Below are positions 52,828 through 64,000 of a stretch of 64,000 nucleotides of DNA, in pieces; position 1 is the stretch's first letter; each line of letters begins with the position of its first letter. The translations under genes and the position numbers were made by a program. Origin of the DNA: Beroe ovata (Eukaryota > Ctenophora > Nuda > Beroida > Beroidae). The notes under the pieces were generated by a model, which did no database searches, had not been told where the DNA came from, and saw nothing but the letters and a program-made list of their open reading frames with translations. The stretch is from NCBI GenBank assembly GCA_946803715.1, contig CAMPET010000187.1, positions 1 through 64,000 on the forward strand, in the 5' to 3' direction.

Positions 52828-54452
52828 TCAGCACATATGTTGATGTCTACAGACCCCATCACCACACTTTACTGTTCCCCCTGGACATTCTCCCTCCTCC
52901 TTTTCAGTGGGCGTGGCAAACACCCTGATCTCACACACGGATAACGCTCTTCCTACGCCTGCAACTCCGTAGTACTCCAAATACACTTGTGATCCCTCCT
53001 GATCTCCGTCTCCGAGTCTGAGAGTAGCTACTCCGTCTTCTACCTCCGCAATAACCCCGATTCTCTTATCAAAGAAGTCGCCTCTTGTCCCAACATGAAC
53101 TTTAGCATCAACCAGATCCTCCGGTCTGTCTGTCACGATCTCAACTCTCTGAACTCTGTAACTGTCCCCGAGATTCAGTTTAAAGGAGGGGTTGAGGGAA
53201 ACTGTAGTGGTGGAGCAGGTGGAGATATTACCGTCAATAGCCTCCGGAGCTGATGTCTGATCGGAGGTGATGATCTCGTCAGTTGACTCCACCACGTTAA
53301 CTAGATCATCTTCATCTGCCACGTCAGGTTTATCAGTTTCTCCCCTGTCCCTGTACATCACCACTGGATAGTAAACCTTGTCAAGCAGCCTGCATACACT
53401 GGCTTTGCTCCTGGTGAACTTGACATACCCCTGCACACCCCAGTCCTTTCCCCAGCTGTTTTTCGCTTCCCAGTAGTCAGGGCCGTACCCCACTAGGATT
53501 ATCCCGTGATTGAGCGACTTGTATGTCTCACATCCATCGTAATGCCCTGTGTTGTACCCGTAGAAGTCATCCTCTACCGTTAGTGCCACCGCCGGGGTGA
53601 AGGATTTCAGTGTTTGTTTCACACTCTCGTGAGAACTTGCTGTTCTGAAGAAGTTGATGAAAAGAGCATTGCGGATACCGTTGGGTTTGCCATCCCACCG
53701 GCTACACTCTTCCTGGAAGGGGGCATATGGGATGTCCCTCTCTGACGCTAGCCTTCCCGAGCTTTTGATGTATTTCCAGGCAGTAGCATACCATCCGCCT
53801 TTACACCCTCTCTTGTTTGGATATTTGGTATAGCTGCAATCTAACAGCTCCTTCGCACTGAAGGACTTTAGAACTCCTGTTACAGTTGAGTAAGATCCCT
53901 CGAAAGATGCGGCTGCAGCAAAAGCCCAGCAAGAGCCACATCCCAGTTGGTCCTTGACAGAGGTCACGTGACCGAGATCTCTGTGGTCTATTCTATCCGG
54001 CAGCGTTTCTCTCTTCTCCAATCTGGTTGAAAGTGGGGGTTCTCCCTCTTCAGTCATATTCTTCAATCCTAAGTAGAGATTCTTTTCTGCCCCTGTCATG
54101 AGGGAGAACTTGTTCAGTCTCTGGTAGTACTGTGGGGCGGGCCTACTGTTGTGGGCTCCAGCTGCCAGCTCTGCTTTCCTCAAGAGTGTTGCCCTCATTC
54201 GCTTCTCTCCGAGACCCATCTCTCTGTTTGCCACCAGACCATTCATCAGCTCCGACCGTTCCTGAAAGAACAAGATTAAACAGAGTTTGTCACGATGAAG
54301 CGATGGAATTTTCATGTTGCGAGTTAAAATCACGAGAAGTTTACGGCTAGCTCATATCACTTTACCTGCGAAAGTGGTGGTGGTGAACCCAAGAGAAATG
54401 ATTGAGCTGATAAGTTCACCAAGAGAAGAAAAATATAGCCTGATGAAAACAT
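52828..54452 (-). CDS. Secreted papain-type cysteine protease with C-terminal lectin-like domain
   Basis: Two minus-strand exons (54452-54366, 54261-52828) give 506 residues. Signal peptide MFSSGYIFLLLVNLSAQSF is followed by a divergent prodomain (NKFSLMTGAEKN). The mature peptidase C1A domain starts near LPDRIDHRD. The catalytic set is intact: Gln in VKDQLGCGSCWAFAA with the active Cys, His in SLNHGIILVGYG, Asn in AKNSWGKDWG. After the protease, an acidic linker leads to a beta-rich domain with the F5/8C-fucolectin signature order (EAIDGNISTCSTT, FKLNLGDSYRVQRVEIVTDR, GVGRALSVCEIRVFA) and a last Cys-rich stub (CPGGTVKCGDGVC) like the start of an LDL-receptor class A module. A secreted or lysosomal enzyme targeted to glycans is a reasonable inference. 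Confidence 0.85.
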
Positions 54453-54991
54453 GTCGCTCATCGAGTTGCTAGCAACCTTGCTAAAGTTGTCTTACTAATA
54501 CTGAGTTGTCTATAAACTCGGGTGGAGTTGATTGAACAGTTCCCAGTTTTGATAGTGTGAACCTCGCGCACCAGATGCTGCTTTCTTTGTGACAGATGTG
54601 TGACACGTTCTTGAGTCTTGACGTTACTAAACTTTGAGGGCACCCTTTGTTCATTCTGCGAATTCCGTGTTCTTGAAGGTGAAGCTAGGTATTATAATTA
54701 TTAATTGGATTCCAGAGGGCCATATTAACTGTCTTGGACCACTTGGTGACCCTTATGTGTCAGAAGTGACAAGGAATTGTGAAAGAAGTTGTATAGTAAC
54801 ATCGTCTTTGTGATAACTAGGACTATAGATAATTGATTTAGACACCTGTCAATTTTTTGAGCCCTCATAAATCATAATGGTTTACGATAATCAAGATCGC
54901 TTACTGTAACATTCAATGAGATACTTTGATGAAGTTTTAACGTAGAATGTTCTGATCTGGATACGAAATAACTAAAACTCTTTACAATAGC
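54453..54991. other. Divergent intergenic region between the protease and the dsRBM/R3H gene
   Basis: The two flanking genes point away from each other, so both promoters lie in this 0.5 kb. AT-rich, with no clear motif or frame. Confidence 0.5.
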
Positions 54992-57900
54992 ATGTCAGAG
55001 GGCGGGATGGAGGAAACATCAAAGACCTCAGAGACTGATAGCCAACATGTGAAAGAGACATGTGCTGTAGAAAATACCTGCGCTGCTGAGTGTAATATAA
55101 CAGATGGGAATGGTGATCCAGGTGTTCCTCTTGCGACAGAAAATCCGTGCGGTGTCGGGTCTTCTGACACAAACAAAGAACTGACGAGTCAAGATAATCT
55201 GTCATATGATGGAGATGATGAAAGAAGGAACGATAGCAATGAAAGTGGCACAGAGGGTGAAGTGATGACAAGTGGCGCAGCTGCTGGTGATGTAGAGAGT
55301 GAAACAAACGCCGCTTCCAGCTCTCAGGAATTTCCGGCTGTCGTTTTAGCAGGTGAAAAAACAGCCACCGATTCTGTCACAGAAGTACCAATGATCGATG
55401 TGACTAGATCGCAAGAGGAAACCAGATCTGAGGTGATCGAGGTTATTGATCTTACTGCAACTTCGCCCCCTTCCAAGGATTCTGATATCATTATCAAAGA
55501 ATTGGGTGCTGATCCTGCCGACCAAACGTTAGATTTCGAAATTGAGGATTTCCAGATAGATGAACTGCAATGCGATGATATACTCCCTGTAACTTCAAAA
55601 GCAATCACTGACCCCATCGAGAGAAAGCTCATCAACTTCATGAAGGATGCAACCACTACGAAACTAGAGTTCGATAAGAATATATCAGATCACGAACGGT
55701 TCTTGGTGCATAGATTTGTCACTGAGAATGGGCTGATTTGTGAGAGTACGGGAAGCAATGTAGACCATGCATTTGTTGTGTACAAAGGCATCGATATTGA
55801 TGATGATGGCGAATCACAGGTATTGGCTTATTAACGATTTACATTCAATCTAAATTGAATATGATATAGGTCACAGAATTAAAAGTTGTAAAATATTCAT
55901 TTGCCAAATCTTTGCTTAATCTTTGCAGGCATGATTCAAATTGTTATTTATGATTATATCCTTAACTGATTTGAACCAATTTCAGGTGAAGAAGAAGACA
56001 GAAATCGCGGATATTCTGAGGCAGCCATCTGAATCTGACATGTGGGCCACTAACATAAATCCTAACGCCGACGTGGCGCATATAAATCACAAGGTTTCTA
56101 TGCGGAGCCTGGGGATACTAGGTCCATTTACTAAATTGATTCAGCAAACCCAATCAGAATCTTATTGGGAAGTCTTCAAAACCATAACCCTCGAGCTCCG
56201 GATTCCCCTGAAAGTAGTCTTGTTTCGCAAGCCGGAGACCAAGCTTACTATCTTCATCAACAATATCCGGGTCGCAGACGGTTTCCCATCACCAGATGCA
56301 GCTTCTGTGAAGGCGATCCATACTTCATCCAAGAATGATGCTGCAAAGAATGCGCTCTGCCTGCTCATATCAAGAGGTCTCAAAATACTAGTTCACGAAA
56401 AACTCAATTCTGAGCTTTGCTCAAAGCACGAGTTCAACTCATTGGGACAAAATTACCGACTCAAGGGAGAGATAGAGAAGTTGGTCAAGAACTTCATCCT
56501 TGATCCCAATAAACTGAAGATTATCTTCGTGAATAAATCGTATACGAGGCGCCACCCATCTGGGGAGCTCACACCGGAAGTTCAAGTCATCATAGCAGTA
56601 TGTACAAAATATAAATTGGTTACCAGGCATAAGAGTGGATTGGTCATGGCATGGAAAACGAACTCAGCAGTGCACAATGTCAGAACGGATCCCTTGATAG
56701 ACATATCTGAAGAAGAGGAAGGTTTTGCCGGACAACAGGTAATCATGATGAATGCTAGAAAAGCGAATGTTTTTTTCAAAATTTGAAACTTGAATCTGAA
56801 TATGAGAATGAAGAAATATTGAATATCCAGACGAAAATCTAACAATTTTTAATCCAACAGGCACATGACCTATGTCAAGATGAGTCATCCAGTATTCTGG
56901 ATGAGACCGATGGTATTATAGTAACATGTAGCTCGGCTAGAGACAAGGTGGAAGAGTTGATAGAGGAATCAAATGTTAATAACGCGAATTTGAAGCTTGC
57001 CTCGACGAATATGGAGGATTTCCAGGGAATTTTTGATATTGAAAAGGGTCAATATAAGGACTTTCTTCTCGAAATCACCCGTTTGAAGAAGGTTCCGTGT
57101 AAGATCTCTGTTACGGGACCATTCAGCAATCGCCCGCGATCTATTCAATGGGAAGCTACAATGACGATCAACAATGTCTTCATTTCCAAACTGATGTGTA
57201 AGACGGCAATTTCGGCTCAGAAGCACTGTGCCAGGAATGGATATAATTTCCTCGTGTCTAAAGGACTCAAGATAGTGGAAAGAAGGAGAGTGAAGGATGA
57301 AAATATCACATCGATTACTCGAGATATGTTGGTATCTGGCAAGCAAACAGTGCGTGGGCACTTAGATAAGTTCATTAATAATGAGAAAAGCGTGAAAATA
57401 ACCTTCCCAGTTGATGCAAATGAGTGTGAGTTGGAAGTTATTGATGCACTTGCTCAGAAGCACGGGTTAAAGAAGACTTATGAGGGGACCGGTTGTGTGT
57501 CTCTGTGGAAGAAAAACTCTGTTCAGCATAAAATGAACCTATGCCTGTCTTCCCCTTCAGCTCACGCTGCCAAGCCCAGTTCTTCTCTTAAACTAATTAG
57601 GAAGCGACTTATTGATGAAGATCCTTATGCGATCAGAAACGCGGTGGAGAAATTTGTGAGAAACCCAACATGTAACGAGATACAGTTTGATAAAGATCTG
57701 AACGCCAATCAGAAAGACCTGATTGAAATCTTAGCAGAGAAATACGAACTCATTATCGAATTTGATCAAAGTTCTGGCTATACTTTGTTGTCGAAAAGGA
57801 ATTCTGTGAATATAGACAAAGGTAAACAAGCACCCGCTAAGGCGGTAGCGAAAAGAGCCAGATCCAAGGTCAATCATGAAGCGGTAAGTAAGGTTTCAGA

Positions 57901-58919
57901 TTTTCCATACCATTTTCATCATAATTTTATCACATTCGGTTAGTATTTAACCTGTTCATTTTCCCACTTTTCAGCCTAACCAATCATCGGGGCCCCCTAA
58001 GAAGAAGGTCAAGGATAGTGTACGGTGGGGGTTGCCTCACAGAGAAATGGTGCCAACACACAAGTCAGCCCTCACGAAATTTCACCAGGGATCCAATGTA
58101 CCTACATCTGGTGGCCCACGACCTTTGATGAGCGGTGGTGGAGCTGTGATGAGGGGTAGGAGCTATTCAGACAATATGATGTCTACAAGGGGAAGAGGTA
58201 TGCATCGTCCACATGCTACGAGAAACATGCAAGGCAATACCATGACTGGAAATGCTTCTCCGCTCATTGCCGGTGGATTACATAGCTCTCACAGTAGTCG
58301 GAGTAGTCAGTCGGACAATGGATCAAACTACCAAGAACCTTGCAATCAATTTAACATACACCCATCCCGAGGACATCAGGAAGTTCAAGGTAGGGCCAAT
58401 AAGCGACTCCTAACACATAACAGACCTCCCTTCAATCAAGGTGGCAGAGATGATTATGACCAGAGTACTGCGGATAACTGGAATAGTTGTGGATCGTCGT
58501 CATCGTCACCAGATCTGAGGAATAGACTCGGCCCAAGAGAACCACTAATACAGCATATGGGCAATGCGAGAGGGGGTCAAAGGGGACGAATTAACCCCCG
58601 GGCTGGTTCAGTTGTTAGAGGGGGTTTGATTCAAAGAGGGCGCCCAAGTCACGCGAGCTCTCTAGGCAGTTATGCAAATGCGACAGATGGAACCAGCAGT
58701 CATCCCGCTGGTTTGAATAACGGCGGACTTATTTCTACACGAGGCTCTGTTCCTCGAGGGCGCTCCATATCTCGAGGTGGCTTGCTTACTCGGGGCGGCT
58801 CCGTGTTATTGGGAAGACAAACGGACAAAGGTGGATCAGTTTCAAGAGAAAGATCGGTTTCTAGGGTTAGCCCTCTTTTGACTTTGAGGGGTGGCAGCCG
58901 TGGGAGGGGTTTGGGCTGA
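54992..58919 (+). CDS. NKRF-related protein with repeated R3H and dsRBM-like modules and RG-rich tail
   Basis: Four exons (54992-55819, 55986-56738, 56861-57883, 57975-58919), each a multiple of three, give 1182 residues. An acidic N-terminus leads to an R3H domain at about 208-268 with the RxxxH core (ERFLVHRFVTENGL). Two dsRBM-like units follow at about 333-402 (DAAKNALCLLISRGL) and 592-665 (YNFLVSKGLKIV). Three R3H-like units at about 425-500, 690-755 and 775-845 have lost RxxxH but keep the pattern WK-x-NS-x-xH. The tail has a nuclear signal (KKKVKD) and about 25 RG/RGG boxes. NKRF pairs dsRBM and R3H with an XTBD; here the XTBD and G-patch are absent, but XTBD genes lie on both sides. 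RNA binding is strongly suggested; partners are unknown. Confidence 0.75.
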
Positions 58920-59280
58920 TAATATGATCAGATTTCTTACATTTGATATCATTTTAAAATCTGACTTGTTTAGAAAGGTTAAAAAATGCATAAATTCAAA
59001 TATTAAGCCCTATTTCCAATTGTTTTCGGCAAGCATCAACTATCTTTCGATAGAATTTCTAATTGTATCATTACATATTCCAAGCTAAATTATTTCTCGA
59101 CTAAATTATTTCTCGACTGAGATAAATGTACCTATCTCAGTTCAGATTTCTATTCAACTGTTCATGTTAAGGCAGTCGTTGAGAGATCAAGAATATTTCA
59201 TCATTCGCTCTCATGGCATATTGGAATTGGGTTGTGTTGATGCAATGGTTCACTAATATCAAAACTTTCCCAGGTAAAAC
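58920..59280. other. Intergenic stretch, nothing recognised
   Basis: AT-rich spacer before Ku70. An acceptor-like TTTCCCAG lies seven bases before the Ku70 ATG, so an untranslated upstream exon is possible. Confidence 0.45.
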
Positions 59281-61185
59281 ATGGCCTATGAATTCGACGG
59301 CACAGACGATTTCGAGGAAGAGGAGTCCACTTCAGATTTCTCATTCTCAGCCACTCCAGGTGGCTCACTTTGCGTTGTAGATTGTTCAGATGATATGATC
59401 GTGAAGGATCCTGACACGGGAGTTTCTAGGGTAGTCCTAGCTCTGGAGGCTATTAAGAGCACCTACTGTAACAAGCTCATTAGTGGTAGTCGGGACTTCC
59501 TCGGTGTAGTCCTATGTGGGACTGCCACCAAAACCAATGATTATCCAGGATTGCATGTCCTCCTGCCCCTAGATACACCAGATAAAACCTGTGTTGATGT
59601 ACTCAGCAGAACGATACACGAGTATAAGTCAGGACAGTCTCAGTTGGGTCACGGACATGATTATTCACCATATCATCTTCTCTGGACATGTAGTAGTATC
59701 TATACGAGCTGTGTGAGGAAGTTGAGTGCCAGGGTAGTCATGATCTTCACCAACGTTGCTGAACCACCTAACCTCGATGCCAAGACTCGCTCCCTAGCAA
59801 CAACTAAAGCCAGGGATATGTCTGAGCTGGACATCACTATATCCATCATCACCATGCCAACAGTGACAGGTGCAGAGTTCGATATGAACCGTTTCTATGG
59901 TGCTTTGGTTCCAGACCACGAATTGACCAACCCCACCAATGATTTGGAGGAACTGTCTCAGAGAGTACATCGTAGGGAGACCAAAGTGAGAATGTTGAAA
60001 AACCTGAAACTCTCTATCAGTCCAGAGTTGAGTATTGGAGTACAATGTTGTAATCTGTATGGACCCTCAACCGCTAAACATGTCAATTTGTGTAGTAAAA
60101 CTAACCAGCCAGTTGTTTGTGTTTCCTCAGTTGTCAAGGAGTCTGACCGATCAGTTCTGCTTCCCCATGAAATTCACAGGTCCTGTAAGCTGGGCAGTGA
60201 GACTGTCATATTCACTGCAGAGGAAATTGCTCAAATGAAGGTACAAGCTGATAAAGGTTTTCGAATCATTGGCTTCAGGCCAAATGATATCAAGTTCCAT
60301 CATGTTGCCGGGTCTTCCCTCTTTCTTCGACCAGATGAGACAACTTTCAATGGGAGCACGGAGTTCTTCATGGCCCTCCTAGACCGTCTTGCTGCTAGAG
60401 ACATGGTGGCATTGTGTCATTGTGTACCCCGGGAGGGGTCCACTGGGTATATCGGTGCACTGATACCCCAGCAAGAGGAGAGAGATGAGAATAGGGAACA
60501 GGTCCGAGCAGCAGGCTTCAACTTGGTTCGACTGCCCTGGGCTGAGGACGTTAGGAAACTCACATACGAACCTGGACAACCTCCCAGTACTGCCCAGGTT
60601 GAGGCTGCTAAAGCTCTTGTTATGAAGCTAAAAGCTCGGTACACTTCAGATCTCATTGATGACCCGCATTCACAACAGTTCAATAAGACCCTGGAGGCGA
60701 TAGCGCTGGAAAAGGATCAAATTGAAGAAACAGAAGATCTGTCAAAGCCGGATTTGGCTAGCATCGATAAGAGGGCTGGGAAGGAGATAAGGGGATTCAA
60801 CGAGACAGTTCTATCCAGCGGATTTACTATTCCAGACGTATGCAAAAAGCCAGACTATAAGAGGGTCATCAGCTTGGTAGGTTATATTGCAGAAGATTGT
60901 CATTCTTCGATGAAATTCTAAGATAATTTTTTCCCATTTGAGTTGAATTGATACTGGGTCATAGGTAGGTAGGCTGAACTTTGGTCACTCAAGAATGAAA
61001 TGTCGTTGTGCAGTTCTGATCAGTCACCTTAATGCCTTCAGGTTCAGACCAAGAATTTGGAAGGAACTCTTAACAAAGTATCTGTGGCAGACTTGCGTCT
61101 CTATTGTAAAGGAGTGAGGATCAAGATATCTTCTACCGCAAAGAAAGCAGAACTTCTCGAGGCTGTGAAGCGTTTCCTGGGTTGA
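59281..61185 (+). CDS. XRCC6: Ku70 (XRCC6), DNA double-strand-break end-binding protein
   Basis: Two exons (59281-60876, 61042-61185) give 579 residues (human 609). Ku70 with Ku80 forms the ring that loads on broken DNA ends for non-homologous end joining. Visible parts are the vWA-like N-terminal domain (SLCVVDCSDDMI, ALEAIKSTYCNKLISGSRDF, VVMIFTN), the beta-barrel core (KGFRIIGFRPNDIKFHHVAG, SLFLRPDE, ALIPQQEE, GFNLVRLPWAEDVRKL) and the C-terminal arm (LEAIALEKDQ). The second exon encodes exactly the SAP domain (VSVADLRLYCKGV, KKAELLEAVKRFLG). It stands between dsRBM/R3H relatives; no functional link is implied by position alone. Confidence 0.96.
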
Positions 61186-61531
61186 CTGTAAGTTTTTCAT
61201 GCGACTTATATTTTGTTTATTCTGTGTTTGAGTAAATTGTCGCATTCATTTTTTTAATTTTATAGCTATTTAATACTTTATTAAATCAAAAGGTTTTCCG
61301 TCAGTTCGATTAAACTTGTTTATTTTTGAAAACTATTCCTATGTGACGATTGATTCCTTGATAAGTTTTGAGATAAGTTTTGCTCCTATCAAAGTCATCG
61401 ATAAACATCATCACTTATTATGTTGACAATTAGGGATGGGCCTATGATTCAATCAGCTGCACCCAGAGCACCACCCTTAACCTCTATCATCCGGAGCATC
61501 CAGAGCACAATACTTCACTTCAACCATTATC

Positions 61532-62701
61532 ATGAATAACACCGATCCCCAGCTATCAAATACAAATATTTCTGCTGGATATGATTCTGAGAACGACTTC
61601 ATCGCACCTAACTTCCTAACGGTGAAGAGTTGCTGGAGTTCCTATTCGCCATTTCAAGCAGCCATGGTTAACCTTGGCATTGATCTCAAAACCCTAAACC
61701 TCGATTCCAACCCGGTGTTCATATTTTCCAGACACCGATCTGTTATCAATGTTTGGCACCAAATCAGTCAAATCCTGGGCAATCCTGTAAAGTTCACTGT
61801 GTCCCATACCAGGAAGAGATTGTATCGAGCTAAATGCTATGTAAATAATGTCTGGGTTTCAGGCGGTATAGCCTCAACCAGTATCAAAGCTGAGTAAGCT
61901 GCAGCTAACAATGCCCTGATGTACTTAACTCGGAAAAAAGGGTTCTGTGTTGTCCCAGTGGAGCTGCTACCCAGTGAGAACATTCTCCGGGTTGATTCAG
62001 GAACAATCCTGGAAGGAACAGCTGGTATGTTCACGACCATCACTCAACGAATCAGACATATAATGGATGATTTCGTGAAAAATCCGGTGGTTGCTAAGAT
62101 TGAGTTTTCGTTGGACTGCATTTGTGATGATGTCCGTCTTGAGGTTCACAACATAGCCGGTAAGCTGAGGCTCGGCCACAGAAATGAGGGAGTGTGGCCA
62201 AGGAAGAGGGTTTGTTCTTGGAAAACATCACATGTCCTTCATAACCTCTCTGGGATGTACTTGAATTTCACCTGTCTACTCGAGAAGAAGGTATGGTGAA
62301 TTGCAGCCAGTTTCTCCCACACTCCCACAGTATATCCTTGACAGAATTTCATACTATTGTCATGGCACACGTATTCTTGACACCACTTTTTCCAGAAGGA
62401 GAAGAAAATACTGCGTCACAAGAGCAGCACGGAGAAGTTCATCCCCTCGAAATGGGAGCGTTCATCAACTCCCCTTGAATTGAATTCTTCCTCCAGTCCT
62501 CTCACTTCTTCACCGCCAGCTGTTTTCGATTTCAAGTCAGAGGAAACTCACGCCTTCGAAATACGGAGCGCGGAGCTATATGAGGATTTGACCGGCGAGG
62601 CGTTTTGTTTCAGATGTCTTGATCAATGTGACGGCAGTGGTGTATTTGAGCTGCAGTTGTCCGTCAGCGAAACAGGCCCTCCGTATGAAACGGAGTGTTA
62701 A
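61532..62701 (+). pseudogene. dsRBM/R3H protein gene with one in-frame stop
   Basis: Two exons, 61532-62290 and 62396-62701, would give about 354 residues but for a single TAA at 61895-61897. The first part has a dsRBM-like fold (FTVSHTRKRLYRAKCYVNNV) whose last helix is broken by the stop: SIKAE, stop, AAANNALMYLTRKKG. The same frame then continues to an R3H domain with the RxxxH core (DVRLEVHNIAGKL) and the family phrase CSWKTSHVLHNL. The second exon is charged, then Ser-rich, and ends FELQLSVSETGPPYETEC. Nothing else is damaged. It may be a very young pseudogene, a sequencing error, or a read-through/edited gene. It is a paralogue of the genes at 54992 and 63292. Confidence 0.65.
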
Positions 62702-63291
62702 GTTATTGCTCCTTTTGTATTTTCTTGTTTTTGAAGTTGTTTGATTGAAACACATTATATTACATTTTAATTCATGAATTTCATACATGGTAGCCGATTG
62801 ATTTTTATTTTGTTTAGGTTGGTTTATACTTCCTGATGTTTTTGAGTTGCTATTGAGTCGCTAATACTAATAGAAGAGCTACTAGTTTGTGATTTAGACA
62901 TTTGTTTCTACTTCTTGGTCTGGTGTAAATTCACTTGTTTGCTTACATCAGAATTAATTTTCATCAACTTTTCACTTATTTCTTACTTATTTTTAACTTA
63001 TTTTTAACTAATTTTTATCCAGTGTTAAGGGAAATGTTCAAGAATTGTTGAATCGTTTGAATTATTGTTTTCTAATTGATGTTATCGATTACTAGTTTCC
63101 CAATTCCACTCTCTTTTACCCCACACTCTCAGTATGAGTATGAAACCACTACTCCAGTCCTTTCTATACGACCCATCCCCCCACGTCATGTGATCCAACC
63201 CCCACTGTCCTCCTCATCTACATGTCAGCACCACTTTCCCTCACTTCCGTATTCCACACTTAAAGTAACCCGCTCCCCCACTGTGATAGGA
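62702..63291. other. Intergenic stretch, nothing certain
   Basis: AT-rich, then Pro/Ser-rich open sequence from about 63122 that is in frame with the next gene. CACACTCTCAG at 63123-63133 could be an acceptor for an upstream coding exon. Confidence 0.4.
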
Positions 63292-64000
63292 ATGTCAAGC
63301 TGTGAGCTGGTGGAGTTCCCATGGGAAAGCAGGTTTGAGTTCCAGTGTCGGGTTGAGAAGATAACCCGATATTCCCCGGTTATTGGTGAGATTCGTGCTA
63401 CTGCCCTGGCAAATGTGTGGAGCAACGTCCATTTCTTGGGTGAGTATCTTGAGTGTCACTCGGTATTGAGATCTACATAATCAGTGTGTCCTCTTGCTGC
63501 AAGAAAATAACGGTCCATCACAAGCTCCAATACTGATACAATATAATCATCCTATTTCCCCAGGTTGTTCCTACCCAAGTCAAGTTCTGCTCGAGATCAA
63601 GGACTGGGAGCCACCACCTAAGAATCACAAGTTCGAAGAGAAGCTTGCCGAAGTCCGCCAGTTGGAGGATGAATCGATGTATGACGTCACACTTGTCAAT
63701 CCTGACCTGAATATAAGACATCTGAGATCGGATGCTCCATTTCGCCTTACTCTACAGGAGACGGAAACTAATCCAATTTGTCACATTGTGAACTCGGCCC
63801 AGGCCTGCCGAGTACCGTGGGAATTCAGGGAAGACCGGGAATCAAACTCGGTTTCGCTCTTCATCAACGATGTACACATATCTGATGGCAGAGCTGGAAA
63901 TCTTAAGGAGTCCAAGAGAGCCTGTGCTGAGAATGCCGTGAAATATCTGAAGAAGAAGGGAGTTCCTGTTGCGAATCGGCACCTGCTGGATCTAGATAGC
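63292..64000 (+). CDS. XTBD plus dsRBM protein, NKRF-like, runs off the window
   Basis: Exons 63292-63439 and 63564-64000 (open at the window end). The start MSSCELVEFPWESRFEFQCR leads into an XRN2-binding domain: TALANVWSNVHFLG, then CSYPSQVLLEIKDWEPPP. The domain is closely related to the short protein at 52113 and has the same phase-1 intron inside FLG|CSYP. A dsRBM-like domain follows (SVSLFINDVHISDGRAG, KRACAENAVKYLKKKG). XTBD joined to dsRBM is the layout of NKRF, which recruits XRN2 to pre-rRNA. R3H and G-patch parts, if any, lie beyond the window. The frame is open upstream of the chosen ATG, so the N-terminus may be longer. Confidence 0.75.

Overview
The window is nuclear DNA of a small, gene-dense animal genome. 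Genes have GT-AG introns, several large proteins are intronless, and the standard stop codons are used. About two dozen protein genes sit in 64 kb with intergenic gaps mostly under 0.7 kb. The gene set (EDC4, WDR83, TMEM170, METTL5, NFXL1, MRPS18, RPL13A, RPL17, RPS20, MOCS2B, DXO, RNF126-type, HMCES, INTS11, IMP4, Ku70 and XTBD/dsRBM/R3H proteins) is metazoan. I cannot name the species. The density would suit a compact invertebrate such as a sponge, but that is a weak inference.

Layout. 1-7.8 kb: a scrambled LINE fragment, two near-identical copies of the 3' part of EDC4, and an intronless WDR83 between them. 7.8-13 kb: TMEM170, METTL5 and a coiled-coil RING-H2 protein. 13.6-31.3 kb: one 18-exon NFXL1 gene whose introns host two genes on the opposite strand, a rhodopsin-like receptor and an axonemal-type EF-hand protein. 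32-33.8 kb: an unrecognised single-pass, Cys-rich surface protein. 33.4-34.6 kb: a dense knot of palindromic, MITE-like elements. 35-41.4 kb: a run of minus-strand housekeeping genes (MRPS18, RPL13A, MOCS2B, a TGN38-like sialomucin-type protein, RPL17, RPS20 and a small membrane protein). 42-52 kb: plus-strand DXO, RNF126-like, HMCES, INTS11 and IMP4. 52-64 kb: a family cluster of XTBD, dsRBM and R3H proteins related to CDKN2AIPNL/NKRF, with a papain-type protease fused to a lectin-like domain and Ku70 lying among them.

Many of the genes act on RNA: decapping (EDC4, DXO), snRNA and mRNA 3' cleavage (INTS11), 18S rRNA methylation and processing (METTL5, IMP4), ribosomal proteins, and candidate XRN2 adaptors (XTBD proteins). 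Two act on DNA damage (HMCES, Ku70).

Seven single-N positions interrupt the sequence (615, 1446, 3640, 23276, 26468, 37019, 41676). Five of them separate or border duplicated sequence, so the local duplications are probably unmerged haplotypes or mis-joined contigs. The most interesting real signal is a seven-fold, 33-bp, in-frame tandem repeat of a 3' splice site in NFXL1 (16979-17215).
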